Origin: Bolinopsis microptera | Taxonomy: Eukaryota > Ctenophora > Tentaculata > Lobata > Bolinopsidae | DNA length: 64,000 nucleotides | Assembly: GCF_026151205.1 (NCBI RefSeq) | Contig: NC_087076.1 | Span: 6,796,902-6,860,901 of the forward strand | Direction: 5' to 3' | In this document: positions 43,300-57,660 of the stretch, piece after piece | Layout of the letters: every line of letters begins with the position of its first letter | Position numbering within the stretch: the first letter of the stretch is position 1 | The notes under the pieces: generated by a model | Database searches by the model: none | The model's input: the letters and a program-made list of their open reading frames with translations, nothing else | What the model was told of the DNA's origin: nothing | Made by a program: the position numbers and the translations under genes

Positions 43300-43710
43300 A
43301 ACAAGGGTTCAAGAAAACCCACTTCCCAATACTCCAGAAATTTGAAATATTTTTTACACTCGATTTGGTCAACGTCTAGACGCCCTGCAAAGTTTCAAAT
43401 CTCTAACTGTAAACTTTTAGATCTCTAACTCAATTTTAAAATGGTTTTTACTTTAAATTTTGTTTCACTTTAATGGCATGGGCACCTAAATATAGCGATT
43501 TTGGTTTTTTACTGAATTTCGTGTAATGCAGTGCTAAAAGTTTCCTAAAATCCTCTACATAACTATTTTTGTCAATTGTTAATCGACTAGCCCGGCGCGC
43601 GCTACTCTTTAGCATGCTTGTCTAACATTTCGAGGAGTAAGCGGCGCGCGCTACGTCCGCGAAGAAATTTAGACGAGTAACATCCTTCACATAGCCATGT
43701 GTATACGCGT
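43300..43710. other. AT-rich then GCGC-rich DNA, no gene
   Basis: 43580-43660 has two copies of CGGCGCGCGCTAC in a region otherwise low in GC, leading into the hairpin repeat. I see no gene. Confidence 0.4.
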
Positions 43711-43815
43711 TGTCATACGTTGTATGACCCGCCGCGCACGAAGTGCGCGGCTCCCCCTGTAGCGTCGAAGACGCTACAGTGAAGTGAAGCGGCAGTGGGG
43801 GTCACCGCGTGATAC
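43711..43815 (+). repeat. GAA-loop hairpin repeat, copy 1
   Basis: A string of three perfect short hairpins: GTCATAC-gtt-GTATGAC, GCCGCGCAC-gaa-GTGCGCGGC, and CTGTAGCGTC-gaa-GACGCTACAG. The copy then continues GTGAAGCGGCAGTGGGGGTC and CCGCGTGATACAA. It is repeated almost exactly at 44174-44277. Confidence 0.85.
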
Positions 43816-44039
43816 AATATACGCGTACTGCATGAAGCGCTTGTTTCACGGTCGCGCACTACTGCAAGCGAGAGGGCTCTGGTTAGAGCAAGTATCATTC
43901 GTCACCTCTTTTTATTGATCCTGCCATTTTTGACATCGAATTAGAATGTTTTGAATTTTTTTTAAACACAAGGAAATATTTAATAAATTTTTAAAACGTT
44001 GATCTGATAATATGTTTGGTTGACGATGTCAACCCATTG

Positions 44040-44110
44040 AGATCGTTGCTCTGCGAAGCAGAGCAACGATGCGAAGCAATAATGCTAGTTCGCGCGGCGC
44101 GTCGAAGCGG
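44040..44110. repeat. Isolated GAA-loop hairpin between the two copies
   Basis: CGTTGCTCTGC-gaa-GCAGAGCAACG, a perfect 11-bp stem with GAA loop, followed by ATGCGAAGCAAT and CGCGTCGAAGCGGCG, two more GAA-centred small inverted repeats. GCGAAGC is known to form an exceptionally stable mini-hairpin in DNA. Confidence 0.85.
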
Positions 44111-44173
44111 CGAAGTCCTCCAAATAATATGTGTACATGTCATTTTATTGCTCTATCCACACAGGAGGAGCTT

Positions 44174-44277
44174 GTCATACGTTGTATGACCCGCCGCGCA
44201 CGAAGTGCGCGGCTCCCCCTGTAGCGTCGAAGACGCTACAGGGTGAAGCGGCAGTGGGGGTCACCGCGTGATACAAG
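44174..44277 (+). repeat. GAA-loop hairpin repeat, copy 2
   Basis: Same three hairpins in the same order and orientation as 43711-43815, with a 3-bp difference after the third hairpin, ending CCGCGTGATACAA. The flanking DNA differs, so the unit boundaries are about GTCATACG to GATACAA. Confidence 0.85.
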
Positions 44278-45180
44278 GAGGAGCAAAGTGCAAAGAAACT
44301 GCCACAAACTGCTATTAACTGCTACTAACTGGCACTAACTGCCACAAACTGCTGCAAACTGCCACAAACTGAATTTTGGAGTTTTTGTGCGGTAACTCAG
44401 CTAAATTTCATTCCAAATTTAAAAATTATGAATTAATACTCGTACAATATAGGCAAGGTAGAAATAGATTTGTTGCGCGATGCACTACTGGGTCGCGCGC
44501 GCATCCAATAATGGATATGCACCACTGTCATGTGCCTCACCGCGACCGAGCTGCGAAGGATTGACATCGTGAATCAAGAAATAGGTCTATTAATTTTTAT
44601 TTCGTATAGCTTCTAAATTTTCCTTTTAAGTATACGTATATAAACTTCCTAACGTTGAGAACTTCAGTAAAAATTCCAATTTCCACAATTTTGTGTAAGT
44701 GGTAGGCTAAAACAGGAAATTATATAGGCTGACGTTTCGAATATTCGTAATGTTCCTATAATATCACTATATTTGCCAATTTCTAATTGATATATTATTG
44801 TAAATACGTCTAATTTCCAAAACTCTATCTGTAAAGAACTCACTGGCAAAGAAGCGTTTTATAAATTTTTATTCCACTGGGAAGTTTTTAAAATATAATA
44901 ATGTTTTTGATAAATTTTTTTTACAAAATATCGTATTTGCTAAATAATTAATGTTGGTGGGAAATATTTATTATATATTCAATATTTCTTTCACATAATG
45001 CGATGATATTTTGTAGACATGTGTGATGATGTGATGTCATAAATTATACTTTACTTTACTTTACTTTACTGGTTTCCTAGTTGTATAAATAAAACCTGTA
45101 ATAGTGACTGAAATGTTACTAGTAATGATTTACTTTCATATGGTCTTGCAAGTCAATATCAACATTCTATTTGATTTCTG
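44278..45180. repeat. ~10-bp ACTGC(C/T) tandem repeat, then AT-rich DNA
   Basis: 44297-44371 holds about eight units of AACTGCCACA and AACTGCTA(T/C)T type. The rest to 45180 is AT-rich with (TTTAC)n at 45047-45070. No gene. Confidence 0.6.
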
Positions 45181-45184
45181 TAAC

Positions 45185-45515
45185 TACTAACTCCATGGGC
45201 CTTGAAGCAAATATTTAAAAAACTAAGATTGTTATATTCAGCCCTCCCAAAATAAAGCAGTCCTATGAAACATTCACATTGGGAGGTCAGCTCGTCCAGC
45301 ACACCGATAAATACTGCTATCTTGGCATAATATTCCACAGAAATGGATCGTTTACAGCAGCAAATACTGAGCTGAGGGCCAAGGCTCTCTGTGCTCTCTA
45401 TGGCCTCAAAGGCAATATAGTTAAGGATGCCCTCTCTCACTGTGCCCTTTATATTCTATTTGACTCCTTAATAAAAACCGATCCTGCTTTTGTACAATGC
45501 ACAAGACCACTATGA
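45185..45515 (+). mobile_element. LINE reverse transcriptase fragment
   Basis: A continuous plus-strand frame from about 45219: KTKIVIFSPPKIKQSYETFT, then LGGQLVQHTDKYCYLGIIFH, RNGSFTAANTELRAKALCAL and YGLKGNIVKDALSHCALYIL. This is the segment just after the catalytic core of Jockey/CR1-like LINE reverse transcriptases (tKi.ifs..., YLGi.f...g.f). It is short, truncated at both ends and unrelated in orientation to the next element. Confidence 0.7.
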
Positions 45516-45646
45516 AAAATTCCACCTAAAGTTAATCAACTTTTTTATAAATCCTGTCATCACTCCTGGAGTAATGGATATTGTATGTTTATTTCAATAA
45601 ATATAATAATCAGTAAATTAGAATAGTAACTTGTCTTCTTTTCAGC

Positions 45647-46963
45647 TCACTCTTCTGAAACCTCTTCCTCTACATTCTCAACCTCATCTCCAACTTCCTC
45701 ATCTTCATCATCAACATCATCACCCCTGTCTTCATCGCTGGTGGTGTGTGCGAGATTTAGGTCCAGTTCATCAACAGGTATTGCTTTCTCATAATACCGT
45801 CCTCTGTGTCCTCTCACTGCAATCAAAACTGTTTTGAGTAGCTCAAATCGCAAACGACGTCTAAGATTTGCCATGATGAGGCTTTTGTCCTGGCTGGTCT
45901 TGGCTGCCAGAAGTGTTGCCACTCGTTTAAGGAACATGGTAGCCTGTGGGCCCATACCTCCGGTGGTCGAGAATACAAGGCCATTGCAGGTTCCTTTTTC
46001 GATCTGTACACAGCGGTCTCCATATTTCCTTTCTTTTTCTCTCTCATGCTTCATGTACATCTTTGCTGGGGTGTTGTGATTAGCGTTGGATTTGGCTCCG
46101 GGGTGTAAAACCCTGATATCAAAAAATGCCATCTCCATTGGTGACCACAGACCTCTAGCTGCAATGTCAAGCCTTGCCCCATCATCCAGAATTGTACCAG
46201 GGCGAAGGCTTTCTCCAGTGCATGGCTGGAGTGTGGGCTCTACAACAACCTCATTACAGATTTTTTCAAGAATGCTTGCAATGGTGTCTCTCAGTCGGTT
46301 GTGTCTGCTGTTGACAAAACCTCCTTTCTTGCAAATGAGAATGTGGTTGTAGGTGTTATCCTTGCCACAAATGCATTTCTTGGCTATGTTGGCAATGGGT
46401 AGAGCGTATCTCAGTGCTATAGCGTCTTTGAACCCTTGCTTGTTCAAGACAAATCCGTACTTCTCATAAGGTAGTCCGGTCAGCCAGCTTGATGCACCTT
46501 TTTCACATGCATGTGGGATCTTCTCACTGATCAAAGGTGGTAGATCGTTCATCAGCTGGTTTTTGAGAGATTCATGTCTCTTTGCATTTGACAGGCTAAT
46601 GGCACTCTTGACCGCTTTCCCAGCCTCTCTGTTGGTATTGAGAGTGGTGTGTTGCTTCAGAATGTGTTCTGTAAGCTGCTGGTTAGCCATGAGTGAGTTC
46701 TTGTACTCAGTATCAGCAATTTCTACTGGATTGATTATAGCTAGTCCACCTAACTTGGCTGGGAGGGAGAACAGACTTCGCTGAAGGTCAGACCGGATTG
46801 TGTGTCCTGTCATGTTGGGAATGAGCAAATTCCTGATCATGTCCTCAATGGGCTGCAAGTTCACTGCTATGTCGGGGGTGGTCCTCATCAGGAAAGACCA
46901 TCTGCATCCGTTTTTTAAATCTTTTGTTAGAAAACCTGCTAACCTTTCTTGGATATCTTCTTG
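45647..46963 (-). mobile_element. Open C-terminal ORF of a retrotransposon (Cys/His motif plus nuclease-like domain)
   Basis: The frame is open from just after a TAA at 46966-46964 down to the stop at 45647 (about 438 codons). The first Met of the conserved part is at 46888, preceded in frame by NGCRWSFLMRTTPD. Counting from that Met (413 residues): residues 36-53 SLFSLPAKLGGLAIINPV. Cys/His motif C172-x-C174, H182, C186, then GG and RHN (195-197). DDGARLDIAARG (235-246). AFFDIRVLHP (254-263), where the usual Lys/Arg of the D-x-(K/R) pair is Arg. LRRRLRFELLKTVLIAVRG (342-360). A very acidic tail closes it. The family is the same as 8372-9139 and is common in cnidarian and other invertebrate genomes as the end of RT-encoding elements. 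No RT is upstream, so it is 5' truncated but otherwise undamaged. Confidence 0.75.
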
Positions 46964-46969
46964 TTAGTT

Positions 46970-48176
46970 GTATCTGCTTTATCTAGTCAGGATTTAATTT
47001 GCATTTATAAACTTCTTTTTTCTTAATAATTTCACCCCCGTCCAAGGCGAGATGCATCATTACTGTCATTTAGTTATCATTTACAGCTGAGCATAAGGGT
47101 TAAATTTAAATTATTTAACTTTTTGGTGCTGTATAAAAATAACATTAATTTATTATTATTATTATATAAATTATATTAAAACGTTAATGATAGCTGAACC
47201 AAATTAATAATGAAGAAATCCTATTAACCAATTAAATACCTGTTAAATACTTACTGATTCGACAGGAAAGTGGAATGACATAATTGATAATATATATATA
47301 TATTTTTTAATGATGTAGAGTTTATTATAAACACTGGATCAGTGCATTGAGTGCACACTCGAGAGACTAGACCTGCTGGTTCTTTTGAGTGAGTATGTTG
47401 GGCTGTATTGGTTCAAAAAATTTTATGATCAGGTTTTTACCTATATTTATTATGATATTAATATTCATTATAATGGCAATAAAATTTAAATTTTGTTTTC
47501 CTTAAAACAACACAAAAGATGGCCGTAACCCGATAAATTTTCTTTGTCTTAGAGAAAATAGGATAAAAGTGTGATCAAACGTTGCCAAATCATCATTATT
47601 TTCATAACTAAATCATCATTATCAAGGGTGAAAGTCAACTATTTTCTTTCAGTGCTCTTTCAACTGAGTTCTAAAGTGTCCTTAGAATCTTGCAGCTATT
47701 ACCTCACCCTTGTCTAAGCTGGTGCTCCGAATGCAAATGACCTTAGATCAGTTAAACAAAAATATCAGTTAAACAAAAATTTCAATTTTATGCCATTTAT
47801 TACAGAGTAAACAAGTTTTCAATAAATCAATTTGATATTTAAAGGAATCCTAATTCAATGTGTAGTATGGTTGTCACTTTTTGAATAGATTAGATATAGG
47901 TTGACGGGGCAAAGGAGTGTGCGTGCTGTTAGCTATTGCTCACAACGGCAACCTAGTAAATGTTTTGTATGGACACCGGTATCCATCACGATACAACATG
48001 ATGATTGTAGAATTTATTGTATAATTATTAGTTCAGTGGAGGTAGCGGTGTATTAATAGAGTGACAGGAGATGAACTGTAATGGACAGTTTTGATAAATA
48101 TCTCCTACTGTTTAAAACCTTAACAATCAACACAGGTAGCTAAAGATGATTTTATAAATGCGTGGCAATGACATAG
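46970..48176. other. Intergenic, upstream of CDKL2
   Basis: AT-rich sequence with ATT and TA microsatellite-like stretches (47148-47166, 47290-47306). No coding frame. The last few hundred bases should contain the CDKL2 promoter and 5' UTR. I cannot place a start site. Confidence 0.4.
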
Positions 48177-50199
<2,023 letters not shown>

Positions 50200-50209
50200 T
50201 GAGTACTTA

Positions 50210-53200
50210 ATTTGGAGTAGAGATCAGGGGGTGGGGAGCCCATTTGGGGTAGAGATCAGGGGGTGGGGAGCACATTTGGGGTACAGATCAGGGGGTGGGG
50301 AGCACATTTGGGGTAGAGATCAGGGGGTGGGGAGCACATTTGGAGTAGAGATCAGGGCCGGGGGTGGGGAGCACATTTGGGGTAGAGATCAGGGGGTGGG
50401 GAGCACATTTGGAGTAGAGATCAGGGGGTGGGGAGCACATTTGGGGTAGAGATCAGGGGGTGGGGAGCCCATTTGGGGTAGAGATCAGGGGGTGGGGAGC
50501 ACATTTGGAGTAGAGATCAGGGGGTGGGGAGCACATTTGGGGTAGAGATCAGGGGGGTGGGGAGCACATTTGAGCTAGAGATCAGGGGGTGGGGAGCACT
50601 TTTGGGGTAGAGATCAGGGGGTGGGAGCACATTTGGAGTAGAGATCAGGGGAGGGGAGCACATTTAGAGTAGACATCAGGGGGTGGGGAGCCCATTTGGG
50701 GTAGAGATCAGGGGGTGGGGAGCACTTTTGGGGTAGAGATCAGGGGGTGGGGAGCACATTTGGAGTAGAGATCAGGGGGTGGGGAGCACATTTAGAGTAG
50801 AGATCAGGGGGAGGGGAGCACATTTGGGGTAGAGATCAGGGGGTGGGGAGCACATTTGGAGTAGAGATCAGGGGGTGGGGGAGCCCATTTGGGGAAGATA
50901 TCAGGGCCGGGGTGGGGAGCACATTTAGAGTAGAGATCAGGGGGAGGGGAGCACATTTGGGGTAGAGATCAGGGGGTGGGGAGCACATTTGGAGTAGAGA
51001 TCAGGGGTGGGGAGCCCATTTGGGGAAGATATCAGGGGAGGGGAGCACATTTAGAGTAGAGATCAGGGGGTGGGGAGCCCATTTTGGGTAGAGATCAGGG
51101 GGTGGGGAGCACATTTAGAGTAGACATCAGGGGGTGGGGAGCCCATTTGGAGTAGAGATCAGGGGGTGGGGAGCACATTTGGAGTAGAGATCAGGGGGAG
51201 GGGAGCCCATTTGGGTTAGAGATCAAGGGGTGGGGAGCACTTTTGGGGTAGAGATCAGGGGGTGGGGAGCACATTTGGAGTAGATATCAGGGGGTGGGGA
51301 GCACATTTAGAGTAGAGATCAGGGGGAGGGGAGCACATTTGGGGTAGAGATCAGGGGGTGGGGAGCACATTTGGAGTAGAGATCAGGGGGTGGGGAGCCC
51401 ATTTGGGGAAGATATCAGGGGTGGGGAGCACATTTAGAGTAGAGATCAGGGGGAGGGGAGCACATTTAGAGTAGAGATCAGGGGAGGGGAGCACATTTAG
51501 AGTAGAGATCAGGGGGTGGGGAGCCCATTTAGAGTAGAGATCAGGGGGAAGGGAGCACATTTAGAGTAGAGATCAGGGGGTGGGGAGCCCATTTGGGGTA
51601 GAGATCAGGGGGTGGGGAGCACATTTAGAGTAGACATCAGGGGGTGGGGGAGCCCATTGGAGTAGAGATCAGGGGGAGGGGAGCACATTTGGGGTAGAGA
51701 TCAGGGGGAGGGGAGCACATTTGGGGTAGAGATCAGGGGGTGGGGAGCACATTTAGAGTAGAGATCAGGGGGTAAGGAGCACATTTAGAGTAGAGATCAG
51801 GGGGAGGGGAGCACATTTGGGGTAGAGATCAGGGGGTGGGGAGCACATTTAGAGTAGAGATCAGGGGGTGGGGAGCACATTTGGGGTAGAGATCAGGGGG
51901 TGGGGAGCACATTTAGAGTAGAGATCAGGGGGTGGGGAGCACATTTGGAGTAGAGATCAGGGGGTGGGGAGCCCATTTGGGGTAGAGATCAGGGGGTGGG
52001 GAGCACATTTGGAGTAGAGATCAGGGGGTGGGGAGCACATTTGGGGTAGAGATCAGGGGGTGGGGAGCCCATTTGGGGGTAGAGATCAGGGGGTGGGGAG
52101 CACATTTGGAGTAGAGATCAGGGGGTGGGGAGCATTTGGGGTAGAGATCAGGGGGTGGGGAGCCCATTGTGGGGTAGAGATCAGGGGGTGGGGAGCACAT
52201 TTGGAGTAGAGATCAGGGGGTGGGGAGCCCATTTGGGGTAGAGATCAGGGGGTGGGGGAGCCCATTTGGGGTAGAGATCAGGGGTTGGGGAGCACATTTG
52301 GAGTATAGATCAGGGGTTGGGAGCCCATTTGGGGAAGATATCAGGGGTGGGGAGCACATTTAGAGTAGAGATCAGGGGGAGGGGAGCACATTTAGAGTAG
52401 ACATCAGGGGGTGGGGGGGCACATTTGGAGTAGAGATCAGGGGGTGGGGAGCACATTCGGGGAAGAGATCAGGGGGTGGGGAGCACATTTGGGGTAGAGA
52501 TCAGGGGGTGGGGAGCACTTTTGGGGTAGAGATCAGGGGGTGGGGAGCACATTTGGGGTAGAGATCAGGGGGTGGGGAGCACATTTGGAGTAGAGATCAG
52601 GGGGTGAGGAGCCCATTTGGGGTAGAGATCAGGGGGTGGGGAGCCCATTTGGGGTAGAGATCAGGGGGAGGGGAGCACATTTGGGGTAGAGATCAGGGGG
52701 TGGGGAGCACATTTGGGGTAGAGATCAGGGGGTGGGGAGCCCATTTGGGGTAGAGATCAGGGGGAGGGGAGCACATTTAGAGTAGAGATCAGGGGGTGGG
52801 GAGCCCATTTGGGGTAGAGATCAGGGGGTGGGGAGCACATTAAGAGTAGACATCAGGGGGTGGGGAGCCCATTTGGAGTAGAGATCAGGGGGAGGGGAGC
52901 ACATTTGGGGTAGAGATCAGGGGGTGGGGAGCACATTTGGAGTAGAGATCAGGGGGTGGGGAGCACATTTGGAGTAGAGATCAGGGGGAGGGGAGCCCAT
53001 TTGGGTTAGAGATCAAGGGGTGGGGAGCACTTTTGGGGTAGAGATCAGGGGGTGGGGAGCACATTTGGAGTAGATATCAGGGGGTGGGGAGCACATTTAG
53101 AGTAGAGATCAGGGGGAGGGGAGCACATTTGGGGTAGAGATCAGGGGGTGGGGAGCACATTTGGAGTAGAGATCAGGGGTGGGGAGCCCATTTGGGGAAG

Positions 53201-56200
53201 ATATCAGGGGTGGGGAGCACATTTAGAGTAGAGATCAGGGGAGGGGAGCACATTTAGAGTAGAGATCAGGGGGAGGGGAGCACATTTAGAGTAGAGATCA
53301 GGGGTGGGGGAGCCCATTTAGAGTAGAGATCAGGGGGAAGGGAGCACATTTAGAGTAGAGATCAGGGGGTGGGGAGCCCATTTGGGGTAGAGATCAGGGG
53401 GTGGGGAGCACATTTAGAGTAGACATCAGGGGGTGGGGAGCCCATTTGGAGTAGAGATCAGGGGGAGGGGAGCACATTTGGGGTAGAGATCAGGGGGAGG
53501 GGAGCACATTTGGGGTAGAGATCAGGGGGTGGGGGAGCACATTTAGAGTAGAGATCAGGGGGTAAGGAGCACATTTAGAGTAGAGATTCAGGGGGAGGGG
53601 AGCACATTTGGGGTAGAGATCAGGGGGTGGGGGAGCACATTTAGAGTAGAGATCAGGGGGTGGGGAGCACATTTGGGGTAGAGATCAGGGGGGTGGGGAG
53701 CACATTTAGAGTAGAGATCAGGGGGTGGGGAGCACATTTGGAGTAGAGATCAGGGGGGGTGGGGAGCCCATTTGGGGTAGAGATCAGGGGGTGGGGAGCA
53801 CATTTGGAGTAGAGATCAGGGGGTGGGGGAGCACATTTGGGGTAGAGATCAGGGGGTGGGGAGCCCATTTGGGGTAGAGATCAGGGGGTGGGGAGCACAT
53901 TTGGAGTAGAGATCAGGGGGTGGGGAGCACATTTGGGGTAGAGATCAGGGGGTGGGGAGCCCATTTGGGGTAGAGATCAGGGGGGTGGGGAGCACATTTG
54001 GAGTAGAGATCAGGGGGTGGGGAGCCCATTTGGGTAGAGATCAGGGGGTGGGGAGCCCATTTGGGGTAGAGATCAGGGGTTGGGGAGCACATTTGGAGTA
54101 TAGATCAGGGGTTGGGGAGCCCATTTGGGGAAGATATCAGGGGTGGGGAGCACATTTAGAGTAGAGATCAGGGGGAGGGGAGCACATTTAGAGTAGACAT
54201 CAGGGGGGTGGGGGGCACATTTGGAGTAGAGATCAGGGGGTGGGGAGCACATTCGGGGAAGAGATCAGGGGGTGGGGAGCACATTTGGGGTAGAGATCAG
54301 GGGGTGGGGAGCACTTTTGGGGTAGAGATCAGGGGGTGGGGAGCACATTTGGGGTAGAGATCAGGGGGTGGGGAGCACATTTGGAGTAGAGATCAGGGGG
54401 TGAGGAGCCCATTTGGGGTAGAGATCAGGGGGTGGGGAGCCCATTTGGGGTAGAGATCAGGGGGAGGGGAGCACATTTGGGGTAGAGATCATGGGGTGGG
54501 AGCACATTTGGGGTAGAGATCAGGGGGTGGGGAGCCCATTTGGGGTAGAGATCAGGGGGAGGGGAGCACATTTAGAGTAGAGATCAGGGGGTGGGGAGCC
54601 CATTTGGGGTAGAGATCAGGGGGTGGGGAGCACATTAAGAGTAGACATCAGGGGGTGGGGAGCCCATTTGGAGTAGAGATCAGGGGGAGGGGAGCACATT
54701 TGGGGTAGAGATCAGGGGGAGGGGAGCACATTTGGGGTAGAGATCAGGGGGTGGGGAGCACATTTAGAGTAGAGATCAGGGGGTGGGGAGCACATTTAGA
54801 GTAGAGATCAGGGGGAGGGGAGCACATTTGGGGTAGAGATCAGGGGGTGGGGAGCACATTTAGAGTAGAGATCAGGGGGTGGGGAGCACATTTGGGGTAG
54901 AGATCAGGGGGTGGGAGCACATTTAGAGTAGAGATCAGGGGGTGGGGAGCACATTTGTAGTAGAGATCAGGGGGGTGGGGAGCCCATTTGGGGTAGAGAT
55001 CAGGGGGGTGGGGAGCACATTTGGAGTAGAGATCAGGGGGTGGGGAGCACATTTGGGGTAGAGATCAGGGGGTGGGGAGCCCATTTGGGGTAGAGATCAG
55101 GGGGTGGGGAGCACATTTGGAGTAGAGATCAGGGGGTGGGGAGCACATTTGGGGTAGAGATCAGGGGGTGGGGAGCCCATTTGGGGTAGAGATCAGGGGG
55201 GTGGGGAGCACATTTGGAGTAGAGGATCAGGGGGTGGGGAGCCCATTTGGGGTAGAGATCAGGGGGTGGGGAGCCCATTTGGGGTAGAGATCAGGGGTTG
55301 GGGAGCACATTTGGAGTATAGATCAGGGGTTGGGGAGCCCATTTGGGGAAGATATCAGGGGTGGGGAGCACATTTAGAGTAGAGATCAGGGGAGGGGAGC
55401 ACATTTAGAGTAGACATCAGGGGGTGGGGGGCACATTTGGAGTAGAGATCAGGGGGTGGGGAACACATTCGGGGAAGAGATCAGGGGGTGGGGAGCACAT
55501 TTGGGGTAGAGATCAGGGGGGTGGGGAGCACTTTTGGGGTAGAGATCAGGGGGTGGGGAGCACATTTGGGGTAGAGATCAGGGGGGTGGGAGCACATTTG
55601 GAGTAGAGATCAGGGGTGAGGAGCCCATTTGGGGTAGAGATCAGGGGGTGGGGGAGCCCATTTGGGGTAGAGATCAGGGGGAGGGGGAGCACATTTGGGG
55701 TAGAGATCAGGGGGTGGGGAGCACATTTGGGGTAGAGATCAGGGGGTGGGGAGCCCATTTGGAGTAGAGATCAGGGGGTGGGGAGCACATTTGGGGTAGA
55801 GATCAGGGGGTGGGGAGCCCATTTGGGGTAGAGATCAGGGGGTGGGGGAGCACATTTGGAGTAGAGATCAGGGGGTGGGGAGCCCATTTGGAGTAGAGAT
55901 CAGGGGGGTTGGGAGCCCATTTGGGGTAGAGATCAGGGGGTGGGGAGCACATTTGGAGTAGAGATCAGGGGATGGGGGAGCACATTTGGGGTAGAGATCA
56001 GGGGGTGGGGAGCCCATTTGGGGGTAGAGATCAGGGGGTGGGGAGGCACATTTGGAGTAGAGATCAGGGGGTGGGGAGCCCATTTGGGGTAGAGATCAGG
56101 GGGTGGGGAGCCCATTTGGGGTAGAGATCAGGGGTTGGGGAGCACATTTGGAGTATAGATCAGGGGTTGGGGGAGCCCATTTGGGGAAGATATCAGGGGG

Positions 56201-57660
56201 TGGGGGAGCACATTAGAGTAGAGATCAGGGGGAGGGGGAGCACATTTAGAGTAGACATCAGGGGGTGGGGGGCACATTTGGAGTAGAGATCAGGGGGTGG
56301 GGAGCACATTCGGGGAAGAGATCAGGGGGTGGGGAGCACATTTGGGGTAGAGATCAGGGGGTGGGGAGCACTTTTGGGGGTAGAGATCAGGGGGTGGGGA
56401 GCACATTTGGGGTAGAGATCAGGGGGTGGGGAGCACATTTGGAGTAGAGATCAGGGGGTGAGGAGCCCATTTGGGGTAGAGATCAGGGGGTGGGGGAGCC
56501 CATTTGGGGTAGAGATCAGGGGGAGGGGGAGCACATTTGGGGTAGAGGATCAGGGGGTGGGGAGCACATTTGGGGTAGAGATCAGGGGGTGGGGAGGCCC
56601 ATTTGGAGTAGAGATCAGGGGTGGGGAGCACATTTGGGGTAGAGATCAGGGGGTGGGGAGCCCATTTGGGGGTAGAGATCAGGGGTGGGGGAGCACATTT
56701 GGAGTAGAGATCAGGGGTGGGGAGCCCATTTGGAGTAGAGATCAGGGGGTGGGGAGCACATTTGGGGTAGAGATCAGGGGGGTGGGGAGCACATTTGGAG
56801 TAGAGATCAGGGGGGTGAGGAGCCCATTTGGGTAGAGATCAGGGGGTGGGGAGCCCATTTGGGGTAGAGATCAGGGGGAGGGGGAGCACATTTGGGGTAG
56901 GAGATCAGGGGGGTGGGGAGCACATTTGGGGTAGAGATCAGGGGGTGGGGAGCCCATTTGGAGTAGAGATCAGGGGGTGGGGGAGCACATTTGGGGTAGA
57001 GATCAGGGGGTGCGGAGCCCATTTGGGGTAGAGATCAGGGGGTGGGGAGCACATTTGGAGTAGAGATCAGGGGGGGGGAGCCCATTTGGAGTAGAGATCA
57101 GGGGGTGGGGAGCACATTTGGGGTAGAGATCAGGGGGTGGGGGAGCCCATTTGGAGTAGAGATCAGGGGGTGGGGAGCATCATTTGGGGTAGAGATCAGG
57201 GGGGGGGGAGCCCATTTGGGGGTAGAGTCAGGGGGTGGGGAGCACATTTGGAGTAGAGATCAGGGGGTTGGGAGCCCATTTAGAGTAGAGATCAGGGGGT
57301 GGGGAGCACATTTGGGGTAGAGATCAGGGGGTGGGGAGCACATTTAGAGTAGAGATCAGGGGGTGGGGAGGCACATTTGGAGTAGAGATCAGGGGGTGGG
57401 AGCCCATTTGGGGTAGAGATCAGGGGGTGGGGAGCACATTTGGAGTAGAGATCAGGGGGTGGGGAGCACATTTGGGGTAGAGATCAGGGGGTGGGGAGCC
57501 CATTTGGGGTAGAGATCAGGGGGGTGGGGAGCTCATTTGGTGTAGAGATCAGGGGGGTGGGGAGCACATTTGGGGTAGAGATCAGGGGGTGGGGAGCCCA
57601 TTTGGGGTAGAGATCAGGGGGTGGGGAGCACATTTGGAGTAGAGATCAGGGGGGTGGGGA
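50210..57660 (+). repeat. 32-bp G-rich minisatellite in CDKL2 intron 4, regular part
   Basis: Consensus unit reads GTAGAGATCAGGGGG, then TGGGGAGCACATTTGGG; 32 bp. Variant positions are few and recurrent: GCACAT or GCCCAT, TTGGGG, TTGGAG or TTAGAG, GGGGGTGGGG or GGGGGAGGGG, GATATC or GACATC. The array starts 10 bp after the exon-4 donor. Blocks of variants recur at about 1.79 kb and other spacings (higher-order repeats). Frames such as GVEIRGWGAHLG are repeat translations. The unit is not a multiple of three. Confidence 0.95.
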
